This document shows positions 23,946-32,938 of a DNA stretch of 64,000 nt, in pieces; the first letter of the stretch is position 1, and each line of letters opens with the position of its first letter. Origin of the DNA: Bradyrhizobium sp. NAS96.2 (GTDB taxonomy: Bacteria > Pseudomonadota > Alphaproteobacteria > Rhizobiales > Xanthobacteraceae); the NCBI RefSeq assembly GCF_001908235.1, contig NZ_LGHK01000037.1, forward strand, positions 1 through 64,000. Reading direction: 5' to 3'. Made by a program: the position numbers and the translations under genes. Below the pieces are notes generated by a model. The model did not search any database. It had not been told where the DNA came from and worked only from the letters and a program-made list of their open reading frames with translations.

Positions 23946-25628
23946 TCACCTTTCCGGCATTCCGGCCTTGCCTAGCCCGCTCCTGAATCGCTGATGGAAT
24001 TGCGCGAACGCGGGATTGTCGTCGGGGACGTAGTCCCACTGCGCCACGGTGCGCGTCCGCGTGCCCGGGAGCGCGAGATATCGCGCTAGCGTCGCGCGTG
24101 CCTCAGCATCTTGCCCGGCTAAAGCGAGCTGTGAGGTCAGAGCAGCAAGGATGATCGGAGTCTCCGGAGAAGCAGCTGCCGCGCGGCGGAGCCATACTAG
24201 GGCCTCGTCGTCGTGGCCCATCATGAAGTAGGCCCAGCCCTTGAACAGCAGGAATATCGACGTCTCCGGATCGCGTGGGCTCAGATGAATTCCGCGATCG
24301 GCATATTCGAGGACCTTATCAGGTCGAGCGAGAAAGAAGTGGAAGCTGGCCAGAATCCTGTAAGCGCCGACATGACTCGGGTTCAGCGCCAGACAGCGCT
24401 CGGCGGCGGCAATGCCCTCTCTCACTCGGTGTCTTCCGGCCAACACGTTCGCCTTGGCGCAGTGGGCCGCGTAATAGCCGGGGTCGATCTCGAGCGCTCT
24501 CGTAACCAGCCCATCCGCCCTTCCCAGATCAGCATCGGGGTCAGGGCTTTGGACGCGCGACACGCGCGATCCGTAATAGGTTGCCAACCGCACCAACGCA
24601 CGGACGTTTTGAGAGTCGATAGCAAGAGCGCGTTCGCATAGCTCCAAGTTGGGTGCCGCGACCTCACCGGCGAGACGGTACGTGGAAGCCTCGCATTGCA
24701 TTGCCAGATCCTCGGCGTCGAGATTCGATGCTGCATCGCTCGGCGAGCCACTGGCCTCCACCTGCATCAGTTCGCCCTGTAGCGCGCTGGCGAGCCGCGC
24801 GACGATTTCATCCTGCGTCCGCAGGAGATCGACGCGATTTACATCAAAGCGGTCCGACCACAGTGTAGTCAGAGTTTGAGTGTCGACCAGCCTTGCGCTG
24901 ATGCGGAGCGATCCGTCGCTGCGTAGCACGCTGCCTTCGAGGGCGTAGCGCACGCTAAATTCGCGACCGACTTGTCTCAAGTCGACCAACTTACCCTTCA
25001 GGGTAAGTGCGCTGTCGGCGGAGATGATGGTCGAGCCGCGTAGCCGCGACAACGCGGTCGTGAGGTCTTCGGTGACGACGTCGCCGAGATAATCTTGGGC
25101 TGGATCTCCGTTCAGATTGGCGAAAGGAAGCACGACCAGCGACAGGCGCGGCGGGGCGTTCGTCTGCTGCCGTCCCAGGATGCCGTACCAAGCGCCACCG
25201 GCGAGGGTGAAAATGGCGACCACCGCCGCCAGCGCCGGACCCCACCGCCGCGCTCGAACGTCACGCTTCTCGGGTGCCGATGCATCGGCAGAAGCCGAGG
25301 CGCGCGGACCGTCGTCGAGCTTCGTCACCGGTCCGACATAGGCGTAACCGCGCTTTGACAGGGTCTTGATCATCTTCTGGTCGGTATCCCCAAGCGCGAC
25401 CCGTGCCTCGCTCACGCAACGAGTCAGCGAGTCCTCGGTTACAACGACGTCGGGCCAGATTTCCGACAGCAACTCGTCCTTGGTGACGAGGCGGCCAGCA
25501 TGGGTAACAAGATATTGCAGCAGGGCAAAGCTCTTGGGCCGTAATGGCATCGCGGCTCCGTTGCGGCACAGCTGGCCGAGCGAGAGGTCGAGCGTCGATT
25601 CGCCGATCAGGTAACGCTCTGCCGCCAT
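23946..25628 (-). CDS. Winged-helix, membrane-anchored TPR regulator (CadC-like)
   Basis: 560-aa protein. The N-terminal OmpR/CadC winged helix (about 5-105: MPLRPKSFALLQYLVTHAGR, EDSLTRCVSEARVALGD, KRGYAYVG) is followed by a transmembrane helix (ALAAVVAIFTLAGGAWYGIL). Next comes a TolB-N/FlgO-like domain (LSLVVLPFANLNGDPAQDYL to about 290), then TPR repeats to the end. This layout is common in rhizobial regulators often misnamed adenylate cyclases. It is divergent from the secreted amidohydrolase with 175 bases between, a likely target. Codon use is less GC-extreme than in neighbours. The sensed signal is unknown. Confidence 0.85.
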   Translation of the reverse strand: MAAERYLIGESTLDLSLGQLCRNGAAMPLRPKSFALLQYLVTHAGRLVTKDELLSEIWPDVVVTEDSLTRCVSEARVALGDTDQKMIKTLSKRGYAYVGPVTKLDDGPRASASADASAPEKRDVRARRWGPALAAVVAIFTLAGGAWYGILGRQQTNAPPRLSLVVLPFANLNGDPAQDYLGDVVTEDLTTALSRLRGSTIISADSALTLKGKLVDLRQVGREFSVRYALEGSVLRSDGSLRISARLVDTQTLTTLWSDRFDVNRVDLLRTQDEIVARLASALQGELMQVEASGSPSDAASNLDAEDLAMQCEASTYRLAGEVAAPNLELCERALAIDSQNVRALVRLATYYGSRVSRVQSPDPDADLGRADGLVTRALEIDPGYYAAHCAKANVLAGRHRVREGIAAAERCLALNPSHVGAYRILASFHFFLARPDKVLEYADRGIHLSPRDPETSIFLLFKGWAYFMMGHDDEALVWLRRAAAASPETPIILAALTSQLALAGQDAEARATLARYLALPGTRTRTVAQWDYVPDDNPAFAQFHQRFRSGLGKAGMPER

Positions 25629-25803
25629 CCAGATCTTGCCCCCTTCCCGGAACGATTTAGGCGGCGAGCGCCGCAAAATCCGCTTTCTTCAGCATTGGGT
25701 CGGCAATTCTTCAGCGTTCCTTCAGGACGCGCAAGGGCTGGGACAGCAAAAATGGTCGCACGCGCGGCAGAGTCTGCGCCCACTGAGGCGAGGAGGGATT
25801 ATC

Positions 25804-27477
25804 ATGGAGATGACGGTTATCCGCGGCCGGATTGGCCGCCTTGCGGGATGCGCGGAGATCGCTGCGATGCTGCTTGTCGGCTCGGCTGCTCTCGCCGAAC
25901 CGCAAATCCTCTTCGTCAATGCCAAGGTTTTCACGGCCGATCCCGCTTTGCCCTATGCACAGGCCGTCGCCATCGAGGGCGGTCGCATCCTTGCGGTTGG
26001 AAGCAACGAGCAGGTCCGCGCGCTGGGCGGAGCGAAGACCCGCGTCATCGATGCGGGTGGCCGGCTGGTCACCCCCGGACTGATCGAAGCGCATGTCCAT
26101 CTCGGAACCGAGCTGCCGACGCCGCCACTAGCCATGCCGAACCTGCCGTTTCCCGGTCCGACACCCGAGCAAGCCTTGGCCGTGGTGGAGCAGGCGGCGA
26201 AGACGCACAAGGACTGGATTACCGCCTATGTCGGCTCGCTGGCCGCGCGCGACCGGCGCAACTGGCGCAAGGCGCTGGATGCCGTCGCGCCGGAAACGCC
26301 GGTGTTTCTGAAGGGCTTTTGGGGACACACCAGCATCATCAACAGCGAAGGCCTCCGGCGGCTCGGCATCGCCGAGGACATCACCGATCCCCTCGGCGGC
26401 TGGTGGGGACGGGACGAGAGCGGCCGTCTCGACGGGCGGGCGTATGAGGCAGCCGAGACGATCACGCCGCGCATTCGTCCTCCAACCGTCGAGCGCTTGG
26501 CTGCAGCGTTCGACGAAGCGCAAAAGCGATACGCGCGCTGGGGTGTCACGTCGATCCATCTGATGAACAACGACAAGACCGCAGAAATAACGCTCGCGGC
26601 GCTCGCTGCGGCGAAGCCGCTCCAAAGGTGGACGGTCTATTCGTGGGGCGCTTGGCAAACAACGGCACAACGCCTTCCGGACGCTTGGGCCGTGATTGAT
26701 GCCGCGGCCAGGCAAGCGCCGGCCAAGGTGCGTGTCGAAGGACCGAAATGGATACTCGACGGCACGCCGATTGAGCAGAATTCGTTCCAGCGCACCGCCT
26801 ATGATGGCCGCCCGGGATGGCACGGGCGGTCGAACTTTTCCGACGAGCAACTACGCGAAATTTTGCAACTTGCCTTGGCGCGCCCAACGCAGCTCGCGCT
26901 GCATGTGGTCGGCGACGCCGAAACCGACCGCCTGCTGAGCATGATGGAGCAGTTGGCGCCTGCGCCGGTCTGGCGGTCGAAGCGCGTGCGGATAGAACAT
27001 GGTGACGGCATCGGGCGTGACGTGTTCGAACGCGTGGCGGGGCTTGGCCTCGTCGTCATCCAGAACCCGACCCATCTTGCAATTCCACCTACCGCGAGGA
27101 AGAAGGAGCATGAGCACAGTATAGTGCTAAAAAGCCTTGAGGACGCCGGCATTCCATTAGCGCTCGGTTCCGACGGCGGTCCAAGGGAGCAGAATCCTTT
27201 TCTCAATTTGATGCTCGCCGTGGTGTTCCCAAACGAGCCCGCCGAAGCTCTGACACGTGAACAGGCTCTGACGGCTTATACCGCCGGCGGCGCGTACGCC
27301 GAAGGCGAAGAACGGCGCAAGGGACGGCTTGCACCCGGTTTTGCCGCGGACGTCGCTGTGCTCTCCCAGGATGTCTTGACGATTCCAACGGCGCAACTGC
27401 CATCCACGACCAGTCTGTTGACGATCGTGGATGGCGAAGTGATTTTCGCAGATGCAATGTTCACATCATCCAACTAA
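25804..27477 (+). CDS. Exported amidohydrolase family protein (YtcJ-type)
   Basis: 557-aa metal-dependent hydrolase of the amidohydrolase_3 group. The start ATG at 25804 follows AGGAGG. Export signal: RLAGCAEIAAMLLVGSAALA. Metal site: GLIEAHVHLG, later His regions LHVVGDAETD and RIEHGDGIG, and Asp in PLALGSDGGPREQNPF. The family includes imidazolonepropionase-like and N-acyl amino acid hydrolases; the substrate cannot be told. It faces the CadC-like regulator and ends 14 bases before the convergent cytochrome gene. Confidence 0.87.
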   Translation: MEMTVIRGRIGRLAGCAEIAAMLLVGSAALAEPQILFVNAKVFTADPALPYAQAVAIEGGRILAVGSNEQVRALGGAKTRVIDAGGRLVTPGLIEAHVHLGTELPTPPLAMPNLPFPGPTPEQALAVVEQAAKTHKDWITAYVGSLAARDRRNWRKALDAVAPETPVFLKGFWGHTSIINSEGLRRLGIAEDITDPLGGWWGRDESGRLDGRAYEAAETITPRIRPPTVERLAAAFDEAQKRYARWGVTSIHLMNNDKTAEITLAALAAAKPLQRWTVYSWGAWQTTAQRLPDAWAVIDAAARQAPAKVRVEGPKWILDGTPIEQNSFQRTAYDGRPGWHGRSNFSDEQLREILQLALARPTQLALHVVGDAETDRLLSMMEQLAPAPVWRSKRVRIEHGDGIGRDVFERVAGLGLVVIQNPTHLAIPPTARKKEHEHSIVLKSLEDAGIPLALGSDGGPREQNPFLNLMLAVVFPNEPAEALTREQALTAYTAGGAYAEGEERRKGRLAPGFAADVAVLSQDVLTIPTAQLPSTTSLLTIVDGEVIFADAMFTSSN

Positions 27478-27491
27478 TTCGGACGTTGCGA

Positions 27492-28109
27492 CTAGGGCGC
27501 GGGGCAGGCCGCGCCGGTCTTCACCCAAGCCTCGACCAGCGCGCCGGCCTGCGCCTGCGTGCCCGGCGCCGGCGAGCGGCCGAAGCCGGGATGCCACGCC
27601 CAGCCGACCAGCGTGTCCTTGCCGATATGCTCGATCAACGCCTCGACCTTGCGCCCGCCGTTGCGCGCGGGATCCCGGATCTGGGCGCAGATCTCGCCGA
27701 CCGTCTTGCCGGCCCACGCCATCTCGCGCGGTGCAAGATGCCATTCCGGGTGACCCGGCACGCGGCCGGGATCGAAATTGGCGTGCTGGTGGCAGATCGA
27801 GCAGCGCATCGCGTTGCTGCCATGGCCATCGGCGCCGCGCGTGACCGGCGGCTGGTGCATGCGGCTGATGTCGCCCTGCCGCGGGCTGTCGCCGGCGGGA
27901 TGGCAATTGGTGCAGCGCGGATGGGTCAGTACCTTGCCGAGCTCGGTGAAGATCGCTGCGGAGCGCTGCTCGACATTCTCGATTCCGGCAAAGCTTTCCG
28001 GTGAGGCGAGGGCGTGGCTCGCGCTCTCCGATGCTGCATAGCCGGCACACAGGCTGGTCGCGAGCGCCGTCACGACTGCAATGATCCGAAACCGCGTGTC
28101 CGATGTCAT
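27492..28109 (-). CDS. Diheme c-type cytochrome for the molybdenum hydroxylase
   Basis: 205-aa exported cytochrome. Signal MTSDTRFRIIAVVTALATSL (cleavage about 28). Two heme motifs: CTNCHPAGD and CSICHQHANF. The tail has IGKDTLVGWAWHPGFGRSPA. The start ATG at 28109 is 11 bases after the Fe-S subunit stop, so it is the third gene of the operon. It likely takes electrons from the periplasmic molybdenum enzyme and passes them to the respiratory chain, as cytochrome subunits do in several membrane-side aldehyde or isoquinoline oxidoreductases. Longer in-frame extensions upstream overlap the Fe-S gene and are not credible. Confidence 0.85.
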   Translation of the reverse strand: MTSDTRFRIIAVVTALATSLCAGYAASESASHALASPESFAGIENVEQRSAAIFTELGKVLTHPRCTNCHPAGDSPRQGDISRMHQPPVTRGADGHGSNAMRCSICHQHANFDPGRVPGHPEWHLAPREMAWAGKTVGEICAQIRDPARNGGRKVEALIEHIGKDTLVGWAWHPGFGRSPAPGTQAQAGALVEAWVKTGAACPAP

Positions 28110-28120
28110 CGCGCGCGGGC

Positions 28121-28645
28121 TCACTTGTTGGCGGTCAAATAGCGGTTGGAATCGGCAAGGATCACGTCGCGCACCGCCTGATGATATTTGATGTAGCCGG
28201 TGCAGCGGCACAGATGGCCGTCGAGCGCGTCCGCGATGACGGTATCGAGCTGGTCCCGCGCCACCGGCTCTCTTGCCAGCAGTTCGAGCAGCACCTGGCC
28301 CTCGTTGAGGAAGCCCGCCGTGCAGTAGCCGCACTGGAACGCGAAATGGTCGATGAAGGCCCGCTGCAACGCCGAGAGCTCGCCATCCTTGGCGTGACCC
28401 TCGACGGTGCGGATTGCCTTGCCGTCGAAATTCGCCGCCGGCACCACGCAGGTCGGAGTGGTGTAGCTCGTGCCGTCGGGATTATCGATGATGACGGCGC
28501 AGCTCAGGCACTGCGCGGCGCCGCAGCCGAACTTGGTGCCGGTCATGCCGAGCATTTCGCGCAGGAAATCGTTCATCGAGAGGTCGTCGCGGACCTCGAT
28601 CGGGCCGTGCTTCTGGCCGTTGATGGTGAGATTGAGCGTGGTCAC
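28121..28645 (-). CDS. Molybdenum hydroxylase 2Fe-2S subunit (IorA-like)
   Basis: 174-aa small subunit with two 2Fe-2S clusters. Plant-type cluster: GTKFGCGAAQCLSCAVII. Second cluster: FQCGYCTAGFLNEGQVLLEL and GHLCRCTGYIKYH. The start is the GTG at 28645, overlapping the stop of the large subunit (GTGA), so translation is coupled. It resembles isoquinoline 1-oxidoreductase alpha subunit (IorA), carrying electrons from the molybdenum site toward the cytochrome. No signal peptide; it is presumably co-exported with the Tat-bearing partner. Confidence 0.92.
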   Translation of the reverse strand: MTTLNLTINGQKHGPIEVRDDLSMNDFLREMLGMTGTKFGCGAAQCLSCAVIIDNPDGTSYTTPTCVVPAANFDGKAIRTVEGHAKDGELSALQRAFIDHFAFQCGYCTAGFLNEGQVLLELLAREPVARDQLDTVIADALDGHLCRCTGYIKYHQAVRDVILADSNRYLTANK

Positions 28646-31431
28646 GCAAGCGCTCCCTTGAGCAGGCTCGTCGTCACCGGCAATGAGCGGAAGCGGTGGC
28701 CGGTGGCATCGTTGATGGCATTGAGCAGCGCCGGCACGATCGGGATCATCACCACCTCGGCCATGCCCTTGGGCGGTTCGTCCGGCGTCAGCGGCGGCAG
28801 CATCTCGATCTCGAGATCGTGCAGCGGCAGGTCGGAGCCGCGCGCGATCAGGTACTGGCCGAGATTCCATTGCCCGTTGCCGGGGCCGCCTTCGAACGGC
28901 GGCAGGGTTTCCAGCAGCGCGTAGCCGACGCCCATGGCGAAACCGCCATGGGACTGGCCGAGCACGACTTCGGGCACCAGCGCCTGGCCGCATTCGAACA
29001 CGCTGTAGGCCTTGGCGATGCGCAGGATACCCGTCGCGCGCTCGATCTCGACACGCACCAGCGTGCCGCACATCGAGGTGTAGGCGGTGCCGATCCGGTT
29101 GTTGTCGGTCGGCGGAAACTTGACGCTGACGCGGTCGATCCGTTCGAACCTGCCGCGGCCGCGGCGGATCGCGAGCGCGTCGATCTCGGCGCGGTACTGT
29201 TCGCCGAACAGCGGGAAGCGGGCCCGCGACCAGGCCCAGCGCGAGAAGCTGTGCGCCACTGCGCCGGTGACGAAGCCGCGCGCATGGGCGGTCGCGGCAA
29301 GCCTTGGCAATGCCAGCGGCGCGAGCTCGTCGAGCACGAGCTGGCCGTCCTGCCAGCGCGCTCTGTCCCATTGCCGGGCGCGGGGATCGGTCTTCGTAAT
29401 GTGCCAGAGCTCGAGCGCCGCCGGCCACAGGCCGAAGCGGAAGATGACGCGGGCGGCCTCGGCCGCCGAGTGCGTGCCGACATGGGCGCCGATCGACGCA
29501 CTGGTCGCCGAACTGATCGCAGGCACCCAGCGCGGATTCTTCTCGGCGAGATCCTGGGTCTTCTGATCCATCGTGTAGGGATCGCCCGAGGTGACGAGCC
29601 CGAGCGCGTCGTAACTGTCGACCCGGGAGACCGCGACCTCGTCGGCCACAGCGCCGAGATGGCTCGCGACCCGGTTGGCGAGCGCGGTGCCGATGCCGTT
29701 GCCCATCTCGACGTGATCGCAGTGGATCGCGATCCGTCCCTCCTGATCGATCTCGACGCGGCCGAGCGAGCAATCCGCGCCGGCGCCGTAATCCTTGGTG
29801 ACGCAGGCGAGGCCGGTGCCGACCAGCCGTCCCTCCGGCGCTTGTTGCTTGAACGCGGCGCGCTGCTGCCAGATCGGATGTTTCTCGAGCTTGTCGAGGA
29901 TTTCGGGCGTGCGCACCGAGACGATGTAGGGATTGCCGGTCATGGTCCGGCCGTTCTGCTTCAGCGCGTTGTTGCGGCGGAACGCGATCGGATCGACCTT
30001 GAGCTCCCCGGCCACCTCGTCGATCAGGACTTCGAGCGCAGTCATGGTCTGCAGCGTGCCGTAGCCGCGCATCGAGCCCGCGGTCACGCCGCGCGAATGC
30101 ACCGCCACGGTGGTGACGTCGACCTTCGGGATGTCGTAGATGCCGATCGCGGCGGTCGCAGCGACGGTAGCGACATTGGCGGAGAAGTTGGCAAGCCCGC
30201 CGCCGTCGAGCACATGATCGGCGGCGAATGCCGTGATCTTGCCGCTGGCGCGATCGATCCCGATCTTTGAGCGCATCTTGATCGGGTGGCGTTTGATGCC
30301 GCCCTGGAATTGCTGGTAGCGATCGTGCGCCAGCCGCACCGGCCGTCCCGGAAAGAACATCGCCGCCAGCGCCACGTAGAGCACGAACGGGGTGTGGTCG
30401 CGGCCGCCGAAGCCGCCGCCGACATGGGCAAACTGCGCGTTGATGTGCGATGGGCGGAACGGCGGACGGGCCTTGCCGAGCATGAAGGCGATCGACTCGG
30501 TCGCCTCATAAGGCGACTGCACGCCAAGCACCAGTTCGAGATTGCCGCTGTTGTCGCTGTACCAGGCGAGACCGCTTTCCGGTTCGAGGAACATCGGATC
30601 GACCGACTGGGTCTCGAATTCGCGGTCGAGGACAAGCTGCGACGGATCGTCCTTGGCGAGCTGGGCGCGGATCGCTTCGCCATGGATCGCGGACTTGGCG
30701 TAGTCGGCCTTGGTCTCCTTGGCGAGCGGCAGCCAGACTGGCAGCGCCGCGTTCTGGATGCGGCCCGGTGAGACCCAGCCGGCCTGGATCGGCGAATAGA
30801 CGTCGGGCGCATCGGGAGTCGCGCCGGCGACGCGCGTGAAGCGATACGCGCCGAAGTCCGGCAGGATCACCGGCCCGGTCTCGTCGCCGAACTTGACGAA
30901 GCCGACATCGCGCAGCGCCAGGCGCGCGCGGTCGTAGGCGTCGAACTGCTCGAAGATCAACAGCGCGACCGGTTGTCCGAGATAGAGCGGGGTCTTGCCG
31001 ACCGGACAGAACAGGTCCCCGGTGTAGAACTCCGGCACCCTTGTGCCGATCCGGTCGAGATCGGCTGCGGTCACGACGACGGACGGCTTCGCCGCGCCAT
31101 CGAGGCGGGCGAGGTCCATGCCGGCATAGACATGCGTGGCGTCGTTGGCGCGCACCAGGATGGCGTGCGAGGTGGTCGCGGGCCAGCCCGGCATGTCGGC
31201 GGCACGAAAGTCGGAGGCGTAGAGCTTTGCGCCGGTGACCTTGGCCACGCCGTCGACGCGGCCGGCGCCCTTGGCCGCCGGATTGAAATGGCCGCGCCCG
31301 GGAAGCGTCTCGCGACTGGCGAAAGCCGGCTCCTTCGCCAGCGCCAGATGCGACAGGCTGACCGAGATGCCGCCCGCCGACAACCACTTCACGAATTCAC
31401 GTCGCGAAGGCCGCATGGTCTGATCTTTCAT
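28642..31431 (-). CDS. Molybdenum hydroxylase large subunit (IorB-like), Tat-exported
   Basis: 929-aa xanthine-oxidase-family large subunit binding molybdopterin cytosine dinucleotide, in the periplasmic (isoquinoline 1-oxidoreductase beta-like) group. Tat signal RPSRREFVKWLSAGGISVSL. Cofactor and active-site regions: AHVGGGFGGRDHTPF, AGSMRGYGTLQTMTALEVLI, and near the C-terminus FECGQALVPEVVLGQSHGGF and GMAEVVMIPIVPALLNA. Start: ATG 31431 behind GAGG (a GTG two codons earlier is also possible). First gene of the operon large subunit, Fe-S subunit, cytochrome. Natural substrate (N-heterocycle or aldehyde) unknown; Mo-cofactor maturation genes are not nearby. Confidence 0.92.
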   Translation of the reverse strand: MKDQTMRPSRREFVKWLSAGGISVSLSHLALAKEPAFASRETLPGRGHFNPAAKGAGRVDGVAKVTGAKLYASDFRAADMPGWPATTSHAILVRANDATHVYAGMDLARLDGAAKPSVVVTAADLDRIGTRVPEFYTGDLFCPVGKTPLYLGQPVALLIFEQFDAYDRARLALRDVGFVKFGDETGPVILPDFGAYRFTRVAGATPDAPDVYSPIQAGWVSPGRIQNAALPVWLPLAKETKADYAKSAIHGEAIRAQLAKDDPSQLVLDREFETQSVDPMFLEPESGLAWYSDNSGNLELVLGVQSPYEATESIAFMLGKARPPFRPSHINAQFAHVGGGFGGRDHTPFVLYVALAAMFFPGRPVRLAHDRYQQFQGGIKRHPIKMRSKIGIDRASGKITAFAADHVLDGGGLANFSANVATVAATAAIGIYDIPKVDVTTVAVHSRGVTAGSMRGYGTLQTMTALEVLIDEVAGELKVDPIAFRRNNALKQNGRTMTGNPYIVSVRTPEILDKLEKHPIWQQRAAFKQQAPEGRLVGTGLACVTKDYGAGADCSLGRVEIDQEGRIAIHCDHVEMGNGIGTALANRVASHLGAVADEVAVSRVDSYDALGLVTSGDPYTMDQKTQDLAEKNPRWVPAISSATSASIGAHVGTHSAAEAARVIFRFGLWPAALELWHITKTDPRARQWDRARWQDGQLVLDELAPLALPRLAATAHARGFVTGAVAHSFSRWAWSRARFPLFGEQYRAEIDALAIRRGRGRFERIDRVSVKFPPTDNNRIGTAYTSMCGTLVRVEIERATGILRIAKAYSVFECGQALVPEVVLGQSHGGFAMGVGYALLETLPPFEGGPGNGQWNLGQYLIARGSDLPLHDLEIEMLPPLTPDEPPKGMAEVVMIPIVPALLNAINDATGHRFRSLPVTTSLLKGALA

Positions 31432-31558
31432 CGACACCTCGACGGCATATCGCGCCGGGGTTTAAAAATTTGTACAGTACACGTGGAAGTATTGCGGCAA
31501 AGCAAACGCAACGGCAATGCCGCAATAGGTCGTAGCCTTCTCACTTGTGGCTTTGGCC

Positions 31559-32650
31559 TCACTTGAGGTCGGCGATGGTGGCCGGTCCCGGACCCGGCGT
31601 GATCAGGGTCGGCCATTGCTTGGAACCGAACGGCACCAGCGGCGGCAGGAACGGCGTCATGCCGCGCTTCTTGGTCTCGGCGATGATGGCCTCGCGCGCA
31701 TCGCCCCCCATCAATTCATAGTCCATCAAATGGTAGCTGCCGAAGAACAGCGCGCCGACCGAGCGATCGGCGATGATCCGGGTCAGCGATTCCAGCATGT
31801 CCGACGGCGTGGTGGTGAAGGAGATCGTCTCGATCAGCATCAGCCGGCTGTTGATGGCGTCAGGCCCGAAGAACTGCGCCAGCACGCTGAAGATCACGTT
31901 GTTCTGCCGCGCCACATAGATCGTGTTGCTCGCGCCGTAGGTCTTGTCCCAGTCAGGGCCGAGCTGGGTCTTCCAGTCGGCCATGACGGTCATCCAGTGC
32001 GCGACCTGGGTCTGCGCGGCCCAGGCGACGTTCCTGGCGAGCAGCGGCGCCTGCTTCTTGCCGAATGCCTCGAGCTTCGCGAACGGGATGGCGCCGGCGG
32101 CGAGGCATTCGTCCATGAAGGCGATGTTGTTGGTGAGGATGGCGCGGTTGTTGTCGCGCCAGTCGGCCTGCATCGCCGTCGCGTCGAGCCCGTCGAGCGC
32201 CGACTGCATCCGGCTGCGATAGGCCTGCATCGAGCCGCGCCACGACTTATCGTCGGGATTGTCGACATAGGGGCCGACCACCTCGGCCAGTGCCATCGTG
32301 CTATGGCCGACCGATTTCAGCAGCTGATAGACGATCGGCACCTGAGGCGCTTCGGTCGGCGGCTTGCCCGGCCGGTACAGGATCAGGCGGCCGCCGGCAC
32401 CGGAGAACAGGCCGAGGATCACCGGGTGCTTGTCGAGCACGTTCTTCTGGAAGATCCGCGCCGCATCGCCATAGAGCTCGAACATGCCGGTGTTGAGCGC
32501 GAGCACGTCCTTGGTCGCGACATCGGCCGGCGTAGACGTGGTCTTGCCCGAGATCGGTGCCATGTAGTCGGGCAGCGACTGGGCCAGCGCGGCGCCACCG
32601 CTGCCGAGCAGCAATGCCAGCGCGGCAGCCAGGCGAAAGCGATTGATCAT
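31559..32650 (-). CDS. Exported protein of unknown function (363 aa)
   Basis: The start ATG at 32650 follows GAGGAAC. Signal MINRFRLAAALALLLGSGGA, cleavage near ALAQ. The mature region is largely helical: LALNTGMFELYGDAARIFQK, LFSGAGGRLILYRPGK, LLKSVGHSTMALAEVVGPYV, FFGSYHLMDYELMGGDAREA. No catalytic motif or family recognised. It precedes the molybdenum hydroxylase operon on the same strand with 128 bases between its stop and the next start, so it may feed into the same transcript, but no link is shown. Confidence 0.7.
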   Translation of the reverse strand: MINRFRLAAALALLLGSGGAALAQSLPDYMAPISGKTTSTPADVATKDVLALNTGMFELYGDAARIFQKNVLDKHPVILGLFSGAGGRLILYRPGKPPTEAPQVPIVYQLLKSVGHSTMALAEVVGPYVDNPDDKSWRGSMQAYRSRMQSALDGLDATAMQADWRDNNRAILTNNIAFMDECLAAGAIPFAKLEAFGKKQAPLLARNVAWAAQTQVAHWMTVMADWKTQLGPDWDKTYGASNTIYVARQNNVIFSVLAQFFGPDAINSRLMLIETISFTTTPSDMLESLTRIIADRSVGALFFGSYHLMDYELMGGDAREAIIAETKKRGMTPFLPPLVPFGSKQWPTLITPGPGPATIADLK

Positions 32651-32938
32651 GTGATGTTCCTCGAAGCCTCGCGCCAACGTCGCGGCCGGATGCGGCCGCG
32701 CGATCATTGGCGGAATGCGCAAATGCTTGCACGCAATGAACTGGAGAGTAGTGAACAGGGAGTGTAAATCCCGCGGGACGCAGCACAACGCGGGCGGGCG
32801 CCTACAGCTAAGCGACGAATCGGCCGGTGTCCACACCCGGACATTGCCGGGCTTGCCTGCGCCAAAACACCCAATGGTGCAGTTTTCGGCCCGGTGCTAT
32901 GTGGCGAACAGAATCAATTTTATCTATTGGATTTTTGC

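Noticed and set aside
28121..29773. A 550-residue reading frame that would extend the Fe-S subunit upstream
   Set aside because: The first two thirds are an out-of-frame reading of the molybdenum subunit gene; the GTGA overlap gives the natural start at 28645.
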